The notes under the pieces are model-generated. The model was given only the letters and a program-made list of their open reading frames with translations, made no database searches and was not told the origin of the DNA. 64,000 bases of DNA, taken from Colwellia psychrerythraea. Its GTDB lineage: Bacteria > Pseudomonadota > Gammaproteobacteria > Enterobacterales > Alteromonadaceae. The stretch spans positions 1 through 64,000 of the forward strand of contig NZ_JQED01000029.1 of assembly GCF_000764225.1 (NCBI RefSeq), read 5' to 3'. Both the position numbers and the translations under genes were made by a program. Positions 19,203 through 27,903 of the stretch are shown here, in pieces; within the stretch, counting starts at the first letter, position 1; each line of letters opens with the position of its first letter.

Positions 19203-19925
19203 TTACGACTTTATAGCAACGAGTGTTTTAAAAGCCTCTTTGCGCTCTTGTGGGCTAGCGTTAACCAATAAACGACAAAAACGGATCGTTTGGGCGAATG
19301 TTTTATCATTTACCTCGCCATTACCCAAATGTTGTAAAACAGCGGTAACATAGTATTCATCTAATAAAAATATCTTCGCATAGTGATTAATTGCTTCAGT
19401 TAAGGAGGGGTATATCACATCGTCAAAACTGAATGTCTTTACTTCAATTGTTTCGAGAGTAGCCTCTTCCAATTCAATACCATTTACGACAAGTGGCCAG
19501 CTTAAAAAACTTACTCGAGTCTTTGCCACTTCATACATAAACCAAGCACTTCGAGCAAATCCTGCAAAGTTTCCTTGTTCAAATTCACTTGTGGCTAATT
19601 CTTCCTTTGTCCAATTAACTCCAATAGCAAGATCTTTAGCGTAACGCGTCAGCAGTTTTTTCTTTACGTGACTATTGACCGCTAGAATGTTTTTTTCTTT
19701 AGCTTTATTGGCAAATTGCTGGCACTCGTGGCAGCTAGGAATGGAAACCGCAGGTTGTGAACGAGAAAGTGACAACTTTTCATCGCTCTCATAAGTACAA
19801 GTAACACTATAAGTTCTGAAAATAAAAAACACATGGCTGGGCTCACCACAAAACCAGCAACAATGCCTTTTGTCAAAAGGCGTTTCTGTCATTAATACAG
19901 AGGTGGTCACAGGTTTTCGTGGCAT
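19203..19925 (-). CDS. Conserved hypothetical protein with N-terminal cysteine cluster
   Basis: 240 residues, function not recognised. The N terminus holds a possible zinc-binding cluster, HCCWFCGEPSH (21-31), followed some 35-40 residues later by CHECQQF, giving two CxxC-type pairs that could make a treble-clef or zinc-ribbon fold. The rest is probably alpha-helical and has no motif I can name. It starts 27 bases after the stop codon of the upstream RhlE-type helicase gene on the same strand. They are likely co-transcribed, which hints at a nucleic-acid-related role; that is inference. Confidence 0.75.
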   Translation of the reverse strand: MPRKPVTTSVLMTETPFDKRHCCWFCGEPSHVFFIFRTYSVTCTYESDEKLSLSRSQPAVSIPSCHECQQFANKAKEKNILAVNSHVKKKLLTRYAKDLAIGVNWTKEELATSEFEQGNFAGFARSAWFMYEVAKTRVSFLSWPLVVNGIELEEATLETIEVKTFSFDDVIYPSLTEAINHYAKIFLLDEYYVTAVLQHLGNGEVNDKTFAQTIRFCRLLVNASPQERKEAFKTLVAIKS

Positions 19926-19952
19926 ATAATTAACATATTCGTTAGTTAAACC

Positions 19953-21317
19953 TTAGCGTTTTTTCTGAATTTTATTATTATATTTACTGTTAGTTCGTGC
20001 CGCTTTATTTTTATTTAACTTTTTACTTTTTACATCTTTTTTCGCTAAACTCTGATTCTTTTCTTGCGTTGCTCGGTACCTATTCTTACTATCGCGCTTC
20101 ACCGCTGCTTCTTGATAATCGTCAGCTTCTTGGCGATTAAATTCGTAACCAGGGGCTATGATACGTTCAAATTTTCGTTCTATTAATTGCTCAATGTTTT
20201 CTAAAAAGCGCTCATCTTTAGGGCTGACTAAAGAAATAGCCGTACCTGACTTCCCTGCTCTTCCTGTACGACCAACACGATGAACATAATCTTCAGCCAA
20301 AAACGGTAAGTGAAAATTAACAACATAAGCAAGATCGGGTATATCTAAGCCTCGCGCTGCAACATCAGTGGCCACTAATACTCGTACTTTACCTTCACTG
20401 AACTGTTCCAATGCTTTATTTCTTGCTCCTTGCGTTTTATCACCATGACATAATGCTGCTTTTATTCCATCAAGCTTCAATTCTTTTGCTAGAGTATTTG
20501 CACTTTCTTTAGTTCCTGCAAAAACAAGCACTTGCTGCCAATTATTAACGCCAATAAGTTCTGAAAGTAATTCTCGTTTACGTAGTTCGCTAACCCAATA
20601 AACGGCTTGTTTTATTTTACCTGACGTTGTATTTTGTTTAGCTACACTGATTGTTTTAGGTGACTTAAGCAACTGATTAGCTAAGGATTTTACACGCTCT
20701 GAAAAGGTTGCAGAAAACATTAATGTCTGATGTTTATGCTTGATTGTTATCAACAATTTTTCAATATCTGTCAAGAACCCCATATCTAACATACGATCAG
20801 CTTCATCGAGTACGAGAAATTTAACTTGTGACAAGTCAACATTACGTAAAGCTAGATGTTCAAGCAAACGACCCGGTGTGGCAACTAAGATATCGAGGCC
20901 TTGCTTTAACATATTTGTTTGAGATGCCATTTTTCCACCACCGTAAACGACACCACTTTTTATCGGTAAGTACTGGCTAAACTGTTCGATGTTACTAGCA
21001 ACTTGATTAGCAAGTTCACGGGTTGGCGTCAAAATCAATGCTCGTATGGCTTGTCCAGAAGCACTTCTTTCATTAACAGAACCTTCATCTGTAGAAGAGG
21101 AACTCTTGGCAGCATGGTTTGCTTTTGCAATAGTTTCTAAAATTGGCAAGCTAAAAGCAGCCGTTTTACCTGTGCCTGTTTGGGCGCTTGCTAAAAGGTC
21201 AACACCTTGGCGAATAACAGGAATGGCTTCTTGCTGTATTGGAGTTAAATTTTTATAACCGCACGCCTTAACTGCTTTTAGTAAATCCGCTGATAAGCCA
21301 ATTGCATCAACACTCAT
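19953..21317 (-). CDS. rhlE: DEAD-box ATP-dependent RNA helicase (RhlE-like)
   Basis: A 454-residue helicase with the full DEAD-box motif set: Q motif (GYKNLTPIQ), Walker A (AQTGTGKT), PTRELANQV, VLDEADRM, SATF, and the C-terminal domain with ARGLDIP and HRVGRTGRAGK. Residues after about 390 form a basic Lys/Arg/Asn-rich tail typical of RhlE-type proteins that contact RNA. An insert of about 20 Ser/Glu-rich residues follows motif I. It unwinds RNA duplexes during ribosome assembly or RNA turnover, a function often important in cold-adapted bacteria. The assignment to RhlE rather than another DEAD-box group is moderate. Confidence 0.85.
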   Translation of the reverse strand: MSVDAIGLSADLLKAVKACGYKNLTPIQQEAIPVIRQGVDLLASAQTGTGKTAAFSLPILETIAKANHAAKSSSSTDEGSVNERSASGQAIRALILTPTRELANQVASNIEQFSQYLPIKSGVVYGGGKMASQTNMLKQGLDILVATPGRLLEHLALRNVDLSQVKFLVLDEADRMLDMGFLTDIEKLLITIKHKHQTLMFSATFSERVKSLANQLLKSPKTISVAKQNTTSGKIKQAVYWVSELRKRELLSELIGVNNWQQVLVFAGTKESANTLAKELKLDGIKAALCHGDKTQGARNKALEQFSEGKVRVLVATDVAARGLDIPDLAYVVNFHLPFLAEDYVHRVGRTGRAGKSGTAISLVSPKDERFLENIEQLIERKFERIIAPGYEFNRQEADDYQEAAVKRDSKNRYRATQEKNQSLAKKDVKSKKLNKNKAARTNSKYNNKIQKKR

Positions 21318-21633
21318 ATGTCACCTAAACCCTAAATAAATTTGTAAACTACTGAAATTGCATAATTGCCGCGGATTATAATACAAATTACCGTTAAAAG
21401 CTGAACTAGTCTTGAAAATTATAGATAGATTAACAGAGGAAGTATTTTATAGATGGGTTTTGTTAACATTATCAATTTACAAACACCGCAAAAGATAATA
21501 AAAGTTTGTAAATAGTTTAAAAGTAATGGTTATATCATTGCTTTGCTATTACATCGCCTTGCTTCTCCTACTAGAATGTGGATTAACAAAACGTGTAATG
21601 AGCAAACTGAAAATGTTGCTTAACAGTTAAGCA
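21318..21633. other. Helicase upstream region
   Basis: 316 bases between psrA and the helicase gene, both on the minus strand. A minus-strand -10 TATAAT lies at 21375-21380, giving a leader of roughly 50 bases for the helicase message. No convincing -35, terminator or protein-coding sequence is visible. Confidence 0.45.
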
Positions 21634-22281
21634 TCATCGAAGAGACAAAGGTTCAATGTTAGTAATTGGTGCACCGACACCCGCGGCTACATAAGGGATT
21701 ACTCGCTCAATAACGCCTGCTATATCTAACTCATTATCAAAATCATTTTGAGCAATATCTATCAGTGCTTCACTTGAAGACATGGTAAAGACGATAGTGC
21801 CCATGGTAAAATGTAAACGCCAAAATATTTCTTCAGCAGTTAATTCAGGGTAAGCTATGTTAACGGCTTTAGTAAAGTTAGTGAAAACATCTGGGTATTG
21901 TGTTGTTAAAAACCATCTTAAAAAGCCCTGACTGTCAGTATAACCACGCCCTAATAGTTGCAAGAAAGTACTAGTACCATTCTCTTTAAAATCATTCAGG
22001 TGTAGTAATGGTCCTATAAAAGCAGAAAATACTTCGTGTAAGGTTGGTTTAAGTTCAGCTTGGCAAATGAGTGAAAGCGCAGACTCCAATCTGGGAGAGA
22101 GTTCATCCATATAGCGTGACATAACAGCTTTAATCAACTCTTTTTTAGAGCCAAAATGATAATTTACCGCCGCTAAATTAACATTAGCTTGACTCGTAAT
22201 TTCTCTTAAGGAAGTGCCATTAAAGCCTTTATTGGCAAAAAGTACATCGGCTGCATCTAATATTTTATTTTTAGTACTCAT
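21634..22281 (-). CDS. psrA: TetR-family regulator PsrA (fatty-acid responsive)
   Basis: A 215-residue TetR protein. Its helix-turn-helix segment, residues about 20-52 (GTSLREITSQANVNLAAVNYHFGSKKELI in two parts), strongly resembles Pseudomonas PsrA, and the C-terminal pattern including FWRLHFTMGTIVFTMS also fits. PsrA represses fatty-acid oxidation genes and is released by long-chain acyl compounds. Two palindromes of the expected type lie just upstream, consistent with autoregulation. A regulator of fatty-acid oxidation so near the branched-chain acyl-CoA genes fits the catabolic theme, but no PsrA site was seen in front of those genes. Confidence 0.85.
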   Translation of the reverse strand: MSTKNKILDAADVLFANKGFNGTSLREITSQANVNLAAVNYHFGSKKELIKAVMSRYMDELSPRLESALSLICQAELKPTLHEVFSAFIGPLLHLNDFKENGTSTFLQLLGRGYTDSQGFLRWFLTTQYPDVFTNFTKAVNIAYPELTAEEIFWRLHFTMGTIVFTMSSSEALIDIAQNDFDNELDIAGVIERVIPYVAAGVGAPITNIEPLSLR

Positions 22282-22330
22282 AAGTCAACTTCTACTGCTT
22301 ACTGTTTTAATTATTTTTACATTTAGCATA

Positions 22331-22364
22331 TAAACTAAACAACTAGTTTAAACACCTGTTTAAA
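22331..22364. promoter_or_regulatory. Tandem PsrA-type operators upstream of psrA
   Basis: Two adjoining palindromes: TAAACTA-aacaac-TAGTTTA (22331-22350) and TTTAAACA-cc-TGTTTAAA (22347-22364), with perfect arms. The second has the A/T-rich arms with GTTT/AAAC half-sites seen in PsrA sites. They lie 50-83 bases upstream of the psrA start, where a bound repressor would cover the promoter. Confidence 0.7.
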
Positions 22365-22616
22365 ATAGCGTACTCTTTGTAAATAGGTCAAGCTTTTAAA
22401 AAACGCCGAACCAAATTTTTTCAAATTTTATTATACACCAACTCGATTACATATCATTACGGTATCTATACAGTAAAACACTGATGAAGCATTTATTATG
22501 TACTCAGTTTCTAGCAAAGGTTCATTTATAAAACACTTTGCCTTGTTAACTCCCTAGTATTTCATAGTGATTATTGTTTTTGTTTACTATTCCTACCCAG
22601 TTTCATGTTGTAGTTT

Positions 22617-22645
22617 GCTCATTCATTTAGAATGAGCTTTTTTTT
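22617..22645 (+). terminator. Array copy 1 intrinsic terminator
   Basis: Stem GCTCATTC-attta-GAATGAGC (22617-22637) followed by eight Ts. It is perfectly paired and strand-specific to the plus strand. Confidence 0.9.
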
Positions 22646-22871
22646 GCCTTCTTTCTCTTAAAGTAGCTAATTTTTCAAAATGTGTTGTGCCTTACTAGCG
22701 CTACAAATCGTTACCGTATCTATACAGTAAAACACAGGGTAAGCATTTATTATGTACTCAGTTTCTAGCAAAGGTTCATTTATAAAACGCTTTGTCTTGT
22801 TAACCCCCTAGTATTTCATAGTGATTATTGTTTTTTGTTTACTATTCCTACCCAGTTTCATGTTGTAGTTT

Positions 22872-22900
22872 GCTCATTCATTTTGAATGAGTTTTTTTTT
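22872..22900 (+). terminator. Array copy 2 intrinsic terminator
   Basis: CTCATTC-atttt-GAATGAG (22873-22891) followed by nine Ts. The outermost G-C pair of copy 1 has become a G-U pair, so pairing is kept. Confidence 0.88.
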
Positions 22901-23126
22901 GCCTTATTTCTCTTGGAGTAGCTAATTTTTCAAAATGTGTTGTGCCTTACTAGCGCTACAAATCGTTACCGTATCTATACAGTAAAACACAGGGCAAGCA
23001 TTTATTATGTACTCAATTTCTAGCACAGAGTGAATTCCATAACGCTCTGTTCTTGTTAACTCCCTAGTATTTCATAGTGATTATTGTTTTTGTTTACTAC
23101 TCCTACCCAGTTTCATGTTGTAGTTT

Positions 23127-23155
23127 GCTCATTCATTTAGAATGAGCTTTTTTTT
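23127..23155 (+). terminator. Array copy 3 intrinsic terminator
   Basis: Stem GCTCATTC-attta-GAATGAGC (23127-23147) with eight Ts, identical to copy 1. Confidence 0.9.
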
Positions 23156-23383
23156 GCCTTATTTCTCTTGGAGTAGCTAATTTTTCAAAATGTGTTGTGC
23201 CTTACTACCGCTACAAATCGTTACGGTATCTATACAGTAAAACACAGGGCAAGCATTTATTATGTACTCAGTTTCTAGCACATAGTGATTTCCATCCCCC
23301 TCTGTTCTTGTTAACTCCCTCATATATCATTGTTTTTGTTTATGATTGTTTTTATATCTCAACTCAGTTTCATGTTGTAGTTT

Positions 23384-23412
23384 GCTCATTCATTTTGAAT
23401 GAGCTTTTTTTT
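23384..23412 (+). terminator. Array copy 4 intrinsic terminator
   Basis: Stem GCTCATTC-atttt-GAATGAGC (23384-23404) with eight Ts. Similarity to the other copies ends a few bases later, so the terminator marks the right edge of the array. Confidence 0.9.
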
Positions 23413-23529
23413 GCCCTAATTTTGAGCTGCAATTTCCTAAGTAACTATTTTTCTTATAATCTTTGTATCAAGCACACAATTTTATATACTAACTTCACCT
23501 AACAACTGCTCTTCAATAATGATTATAAA

Positions 23530-25389
23530 ATGAAAAATATTACAAAAACATTTAAGTTTACAGGTCTCGCATTAGTGATTGCTGCTTCTTTAACGGCATG
23601 CAATCAGGAACCAAGCCAGCAAGCCTCGGTAGAAAAGGCAACTAAAGCTAGTGTACAAACCACATTAACAGCAAAAGATGCACAAACATTCTTAGATGAG
23701 GTTGCCAAAGAAATGGTGACGTTAAATCTAGAAGGTTCACGTGCTGCCTGGATTTATGCTAATTTCATCACAGAAGATACCGCATCATTAGCAGCTGAAG
23801 CTGATCAAAAGTCTACCGACGCTGGCGTTAGATTCGCTATGCAAGCAGCGACTTTTGATGACGTAGAGGTTAACGCAACACAACGTCGCCAATTAAATTT
23901 TTTAAAGCAAAGCTTAGTGATGCCTGCACCACAAGATGCTAAAAAATCAGCTGAATTAGCTACGATAGGCGCAAAACTTGGCAGTATTTACGGTAAAGGC
24001 AGCTACACCACTAAAGCAGGTGAGAAACTCAGCTTAGGCGATATGACCTCAACAATGGCTAACTCTCGTGATTATGATGAGTTACTTGAGATGTGGAGTG
24101 GCTGGCGTGAAGTTAGTCCTGAAATGAAGCCTCTTTATACTCGTCAAGCAGAGCTTGCTAACGAAGGTGCCAAAGGTTTAGGTTATCAAGATTTAGGCGC
24201 AATGTGGCGTTCTAATTACGATATGCCTGCCGACGATTTCGCGAAAGAACTCGATCGTTTATGGGGACAAGTTAAACCTTTATATGATGACTTACATTGT
24301 TATGTGAGAAGTGAATTAGGTGAAACGTACGGTACCGATAAAGTTGCTCAAGACAAACCTATTCCAGCACATTTATTGGGTAACATGTGGGCTCAGTCAT
24401 GGGGTAACATTTATGATTTAGTTGCGCCAGAAGATGCCGATCCTGGTTATGATGTAACTAAGCAATTAGCTGTGCATAACTATGACGAAATAAAAATGGT
24501 CAGAGGCGCAGAAAATTTCTTTACCTCATTGGGCTTTGATGCTTTACCAGAGACTTTTTATACTCGCTCATTGTTTACAAAACCTGCCAATCGAGATGTT
24601 ACCTGCCACGCTAGCGCTTGGGATCTTGATGCCAAAGATGATATTCGCATTAAAATGTGTATCCAAAAAACGGGTGAAGAATTTAATGTCATTCACCACG
24701 AATTAGGGCATAACTTCTATCAACGTGCTTACAAAGACCAACCGGTATATTTCCAAAATAGTGCTAATGATGGTTTCCATGAAGCAATTGGCGATACCAT
24801 TGCTTTATCTGTTACGCCTAAATACTTAAAAGAAATTGGTTTAATTGATACTATTCCTGATGAGTCAAAAGATATTGGCTTATTAATGAAGCAAGCTCTT
24901 GATAAAATAGCCTTCATCCCATTTGGCTTGATGGTTGATCAATGGCGTTGGAAAGTTTATTCAGGTGAAATCGCTCCTGAAAACTACAACACCTCTTGGT
25001 GGGAGTTACGCGAGAAGTACCAAGGCGTAGCAGCACCAATAGATCGTGATGTTAATGCATTCGATCCAGGAGCTAAGTATCACGTACCTGCAGGCGTTCC
25101 TTATAGTAGGTATTTCCTAGCACACATTCAACAATTTGAATTCCATCGTGCATTATGTGAAATATCAGGTAATACGGATCCAATTCACCGTTGTTCAATC
25201 TATAACTCGAAAGAGGCTGGTACTGCACTTAATACCATGTTAGAAATGGGTTCAAGCCAGCCATGGCAACAAGCTTATAAAGTTGTTACAGGTAATGAGC
25301 AAATGGATGCAACTGCTATATTAGATTACTTTGCCCCATTACATGTATGGCTTAAAAACAAAAACCAAGGTAAACAATGTGGTTTTTAA
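23530..25389 (+). CDS. M2-family peptidyl-dipeptidase (ACE-like), lipoprotein
   Basis: A 619-residue zinc metallopeptidase of family M2, related to angiotensin-converting enzyme. The active site is HELGH at 390-394 (His390, Glu391, His394), with the third zinc ligand Glu418 in FHEAIGD, 24 residues on as in ACE. The N terminus is a lipoprotein signal with a lipobox LTAC near residue 24, so the protein is probably anchored in the periplasm or outer membrane. It would release dipeptides from peptide C termini, suiting a peptide-scavenging marine heterotroph. The ATG lies 110 bases after the repeat array. It forms a single-gene unit ending at a strong terminator. Confidence 0.94.
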   Translation: MKNITKTFKFTGLALVIAASLTACNQEPSQQASVEKATKASVQTTLTAKDAQTFLDEVAKEMVTLNLEGSRAAWIYANFITEDTASLAAEADQKSTDAGVRFAMQAATFDDVEVNATQRRQLNFLKQSLVMPAPQDAKKSAELATIGAKLGSIYGKGSYTTKAGEKLSLGDMTSTMANSRDYDELLEMWSGWREVSPEMKPLYTRQAELANEGAKGLGYQDLGAMWRSNYDMPADDFAKELDRLWGQVKPLYDDLHCYVRSELGETYGTDKVAQDKPIPAHLLGNMWAQSWGNIYDLVAPEDADPGYDVTKQLAVHNYDEIKMVRGAENFFTSLGFDALPETFYTRSLFTKPANRDVTCHASAWDLDAKDDIRIKMCIQKTGEEFNVIHHELGHNFYQRAYKDQPVYFQNSANDGFHEAIGDTIALSVTPKYLKEIGLIDTIPDESKDIGLLMKQALDKIAFIPFGLMVDQWRWKVYSGEIAPENYNTSWWELREKYQGVAAPIDRDVNAFDPGAKYHVPAGVPYSRYFLAHIQQFEFHRALCEISGNTDPIHRCSIYNSKEAGTALNTMLEMGSSQPWQQAYKVVTGNEQMDATAILDYFAPLHVWLKNKNQGKQCGF

Positions 25390-25457
25390 GTTTCATTATT
25401 AAAAGGTGAACTACTTTATATTGGCAGTTAACATTATCTAATTAGCTGCTTATAAAG

Positions 25458-25508
25458 AAAAAGCCCCGTTATCTAGAGGTATTAACCAATGATCACGGGG
25501 CTTTTTTA
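25458..25508. terminator. Bidirectional terminator between peptidase and bkdB
   Basis: AAAAAGCCCCGT (from 25459) pairs with ACGGGGCTTTTT (to 25506); the loop is about 24 bases. A-tracts and T-tracts on both sides allow it to serve both convergent genes. Confidence 0.85.
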
Positions 25509-25563
25509 TTGCTGTAGATAAGTCAGAAGTAAATAAGAGACTTAATGCTTTTTCCTTAAAACA

Positions 25564-26805
25564 CTAACTCATATGAACTAACATATGACTTGGCTTCTCT
25601 AGGAATGACTTCCATAGGTTACAAAAACGAGCAATAGTTCCACCATCGATCACACGATGATCACCAGACCAGCTTACTTGCATAATACTGCGTGCTTCGA
25701 CATCACCTTGTTCATTAAAACGTGGTAATTTTTGTAACTTACCTAATGCAACAATGGCTACTTCTGGTTTATTGATAATGGGTGTTGCCACAGTGCCACC
25801 TATTGCACCAATATTTGAAATAGTGATAGTGCCACCTTTGAGATCCTCGCTGGCAACTCGCCCACTTCTAGCATCATTGGTTAAGCGCATGATATCGTGA
25901 GCTAAATCTAAGATTGATTTAGTTTGTACCTGTTTAATATTAGGTACAAGTAAGCCGACCTTAGAATCAACTGCCATACCAATGTTATGGTCATTAAAAT
26001 AAGTAAGCTCTGTGCAATCATCATTTACTTTTGCATTAACCACTGGGTATTCTTTAATTGCTAATGACATCGCTTTCATAAAGAATGGCATCATAGTTAA
26101 CTTAATATCTTGCTTAGCGTAGACTTCTTTTAACTCGCCACGTAACTCAATAAGCTCCGTTAAATCAATCTCTTCACAATAAGTAAAGTGTGGGATCGTA
26201 CTGACACTATTTTGCATCGCTGTTGCCATCACTTTTTTAATGCCACGAATAGGCTCGACACTTGTACTTCCCGTTGCAACAGTAGAAACAACACTCGAGC
26301 CATTTTGACTATGAGCAACAACATCATCTTTATAAACTCGGCCTTTTTTACCACTGCCTTCAACTTGATGGATATTAATATCAAGTTCACGTGCGACACG
26401 CCTAACCGCAGGGCTTGCCAATGCTTTACCATTATCAGCTTTAGCATTAGTTGTTTCGCCTTTTTCTGAGGGTGAAACAACCGATGGTGCTGGCACTTCT
26501 TTAGTCACAGACTCAGTGTTAACTTCAGGCTCAGAATTAACTGCTACAGTATCGCTAGTGCTATCACCTTCTGGTGTCATAGCAAAAAGTGGTGAATGCA
26601 CTTTAGCAATCTCACCTTGTTTATAATAGAGCTTTTCCACAACGCCTGAATGCATCGCGGGAATTTGCACTAATGCTTTATCTGTCATTACATCAGCTAT
26701 AGGCTGATCTTCAACAATAACTTCACCTTCCTTAACTAACCATTCGACGAGCTCACACTCAACGATGCCTTCACCAATATCAGGTAATATAAAATCAATA
26801 CTCAT
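25564..26805 (-). CDS. bkdB: Branched-chain 2-oxoacid dehydrogenase E2 (dihydrolipoyl acyltransferase)
   Basis: A 413-residue E2 subunit with one N-terminal lipoyl domain (about 1-80, lipoyl Lys43 in DVMTDKALVQ), a flexible acidic linker, and a peripheral-subunit-binding domain (about 130-165, with SPAVRRVAREL). The C-terminal catalytic acyltransferase domain holds the active-site motif DHRVIDGG. It transfers the branched acyl group from lipoyl-lysine to CoA, giving isovaleryl-, isobutyryl- or 2-methylbutyryl-CoA. It is the last gene of the bkdA1-A2-B operon, 29 bases after bkdA2. No E3 (lpd) gene follows, so the complex presumably borrows a shared dihydrolipoamide dehydrogenase. Confidence 0.93.
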   Translation of the reverse strand: MSIDFILPDIGEGIVECELVEWLVKEGEVIVEDQPIADVMTDKALVQIPAMHSGVVEKLYYKQGEIAKVHSPLFAMTPEGDSTSDTVAVNSEPEVNTESVTKEVPAPSVVSPSEKGETTNAKADNGKALASPAVRRVARELDINIHQVEGSGKKGRVYKDDVVAHSQNGSSVVSTVATGSTSVEPIRGIKKVMATAMQNSVSTIPHFTYCEEIDLTELIELRGELKEVYAKQDIKLTMMPFFMKAMSLAIKEYPVVNAKVNDDCTELTYFNDHNIGMAVDSKVGLLVPNIKQVQTKSILDLAHDIMRLTNDARSGRVASEDLKGGTITISNIGAIGGTVATPIINKPEVAIVALGKLQKLPRFNEQGDVEARSIMQVSWSGDHRVIDGGTIARFCNLWKSFLEKPSHMLVHMS

Positions 26806-26834
26806 GTTCTGTGTCCTGCTAATAAGGGTTGTAG

Positions 26835-27812
26835 TTAATAATTAACGCTCTTTATGATTGCTTCATATACTTTTAAATGATCGCTAACGTATTCTTTTTC
26901 TAACGCTAATGGATAGGGTGTGTCTAGGCCACATACTCTCGCAATTGGTGACTCTAAATGTAAAAAGCATTCACTTTGAATCGTTGCAGCAATTTCACTA
27001 GCAAATCCAGCTGTTAATGGTGCTTCTTGACTGATAAGTAAACGCCCTGTTTTCATAACAGACTTACTAATCGTCTCTACATCCCACGGTAAAATTGTCC
27101 GCAAATCAACAACCTCACAGGAAATACCATCATTACTAGCCATTTGGGCTGCTTTTTCAATAATCTCCATTTGTGCGCCCCAAGCAAGTAAAGTGATATC
27201 AGTACCCGTCTGAACCACTTCAGCTTTCCCTAGTGGTAATTGATAATCTTCTTCAGGTACCTCACCAATCGATGCCCGATACAAGCGCTTTGGTTCAAAA
27301 AATATCACTGGGTTATCATCACGAATAGCAGCAAGTAATAAACCTTTAGCTTGATAAGGGTTACGTGGGATAACCACTTTTAAACCGGGAGTATGAGCAA
27401 AATAAGCTTCTGGTGATTGACTATGATACAAGCCCCCTGCAATACCACCACCGTATGGACTACGGATAGTTAGCTTTCCAACATTAAATTCATTGCCGCT
27501 ACGGTAACGGAATTTAGCCGCTTCATTAACAATTTGATCAAAGGCTGGAAAAATATAATCAGCAAATTGAATTTCAGCAATAGCAACACTACCTTGAGCA
27601 GCTAAACCATTTGCAAAACCGATAATCCCTTGCTCTACTAGCGGTGTATTAAAGCAACGTGCTTTGCCATATTTTTCTTGTAGGCCACTTGTTGCACGAA
27701 ATACACCACCAAAATGACCGACATCTTCACCAAAACAAACCGTGCTTTTATCATCAGCCATGGCAATATCAAGTGCACTATTAATTGCGTGTAATAATTT
27801 TATTTGCGCCAT
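26835..27812 (-). CDS. bkdA2: Branched-chain 2-oxoacid dehydrogenase E1, beta subunit
   Basis: A transketolase-like E1 beta subunit of 325 residues. Conserved blocks are [50 protein letters not shown] and [19 protein letters not shown], all typical of the BCKDH rather than the pyruvate enzyme. With the alpha subunit it decarboxylates the 2-oxoacids of leucine, isoleucine and valine and acylates the E2 lipoyl group. It lies 91 bases after bkdA1; the gap contains only poorly conserved sequence. Confidence 0.94.
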   Translation of the reverse strand: MAQIKLLHAINSALDIAMADDKSTVCFGEDVGHFGGVFRATSGLQEKYGKARCFNTPLVEQGIIGFANGLAAQGSVAIAEIQFADYIFPAFDQIVNEAAKFRYRSGNEFNVGKLTIRSPYGGGIAGGLYHSQSPEAYFAHTPGLKVVIPRNPYQAKGLLLAAIRDDNPVIFFEPKRLYRASIGEVPEEDYQLPLGKAEVVQTGTDITLLAWGAQMEIIEKAAQMASNDGISCEVVDLRTILPWDVETISKSVMKTGRLLISQEAPLTAGFASEIAATIQSECFLHLESPIARVCGLDTPYPLALEKEYVSDHLKVYEAIIKSVNY

Positions 27813-27903
27813 GATTAAAATTTCCCTGCTGCTGTCGTTGAGTAAGCTACATAAAAGTTAGTGGCAATTCCACACACTCGGTTAATATTCATTGGGGACA
27901 TAA

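Larger units (their letters stand above)
22451..23416 (+). repeat. Four-copy tandem array of a 255-bp non-coding unit (candidate small-RNA array)
   Basis: Four head-to-tail copies begin near 22451, 22705, 22960 and 23215; anchor palindromes are spaced 254, 255 and 255 bases apart. The first three are nearly full length and the fourth stops just after its terminator. Each unit contains a 20-bp imperfect palindrome (TTAC, GTAT, ATAC and GTAA arms), a variable hairpin about 55 bases later, a strongly conserved linker ending CATGTTGTAGTTTG, and a perfect GC-capped terminator stem with 8-9 Ts. No long reading frame is conserved across copies. The organisation suggests repeated small transcripts of perhaps 100-180 nucleotides. 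No convincing promoter was identified. Confidence 0.85.

Noticed and set aside
22457..23240. The array palindromes as LexA (SOS) boxes because of the TATACAG segment
   Set aside because: LexA sites need CTG-N10-CAG; here the CTG-like half is at the wrong spacing and reads CGG, so they do not fit.
22451..23416. The tandem array as a CRISPR array
   Set aside because: Units are about 255 bases with near-identical content throughout; there are no short repeats alternating with unique spacers and no cas genes.
23197..23502. A 101-codon open frame running across the fourth array copy
   Set aside because: It starts inside repeat copy 3, crosses a strong intrinsic terminator, has low-complexity composition and is not kept in the other copies.
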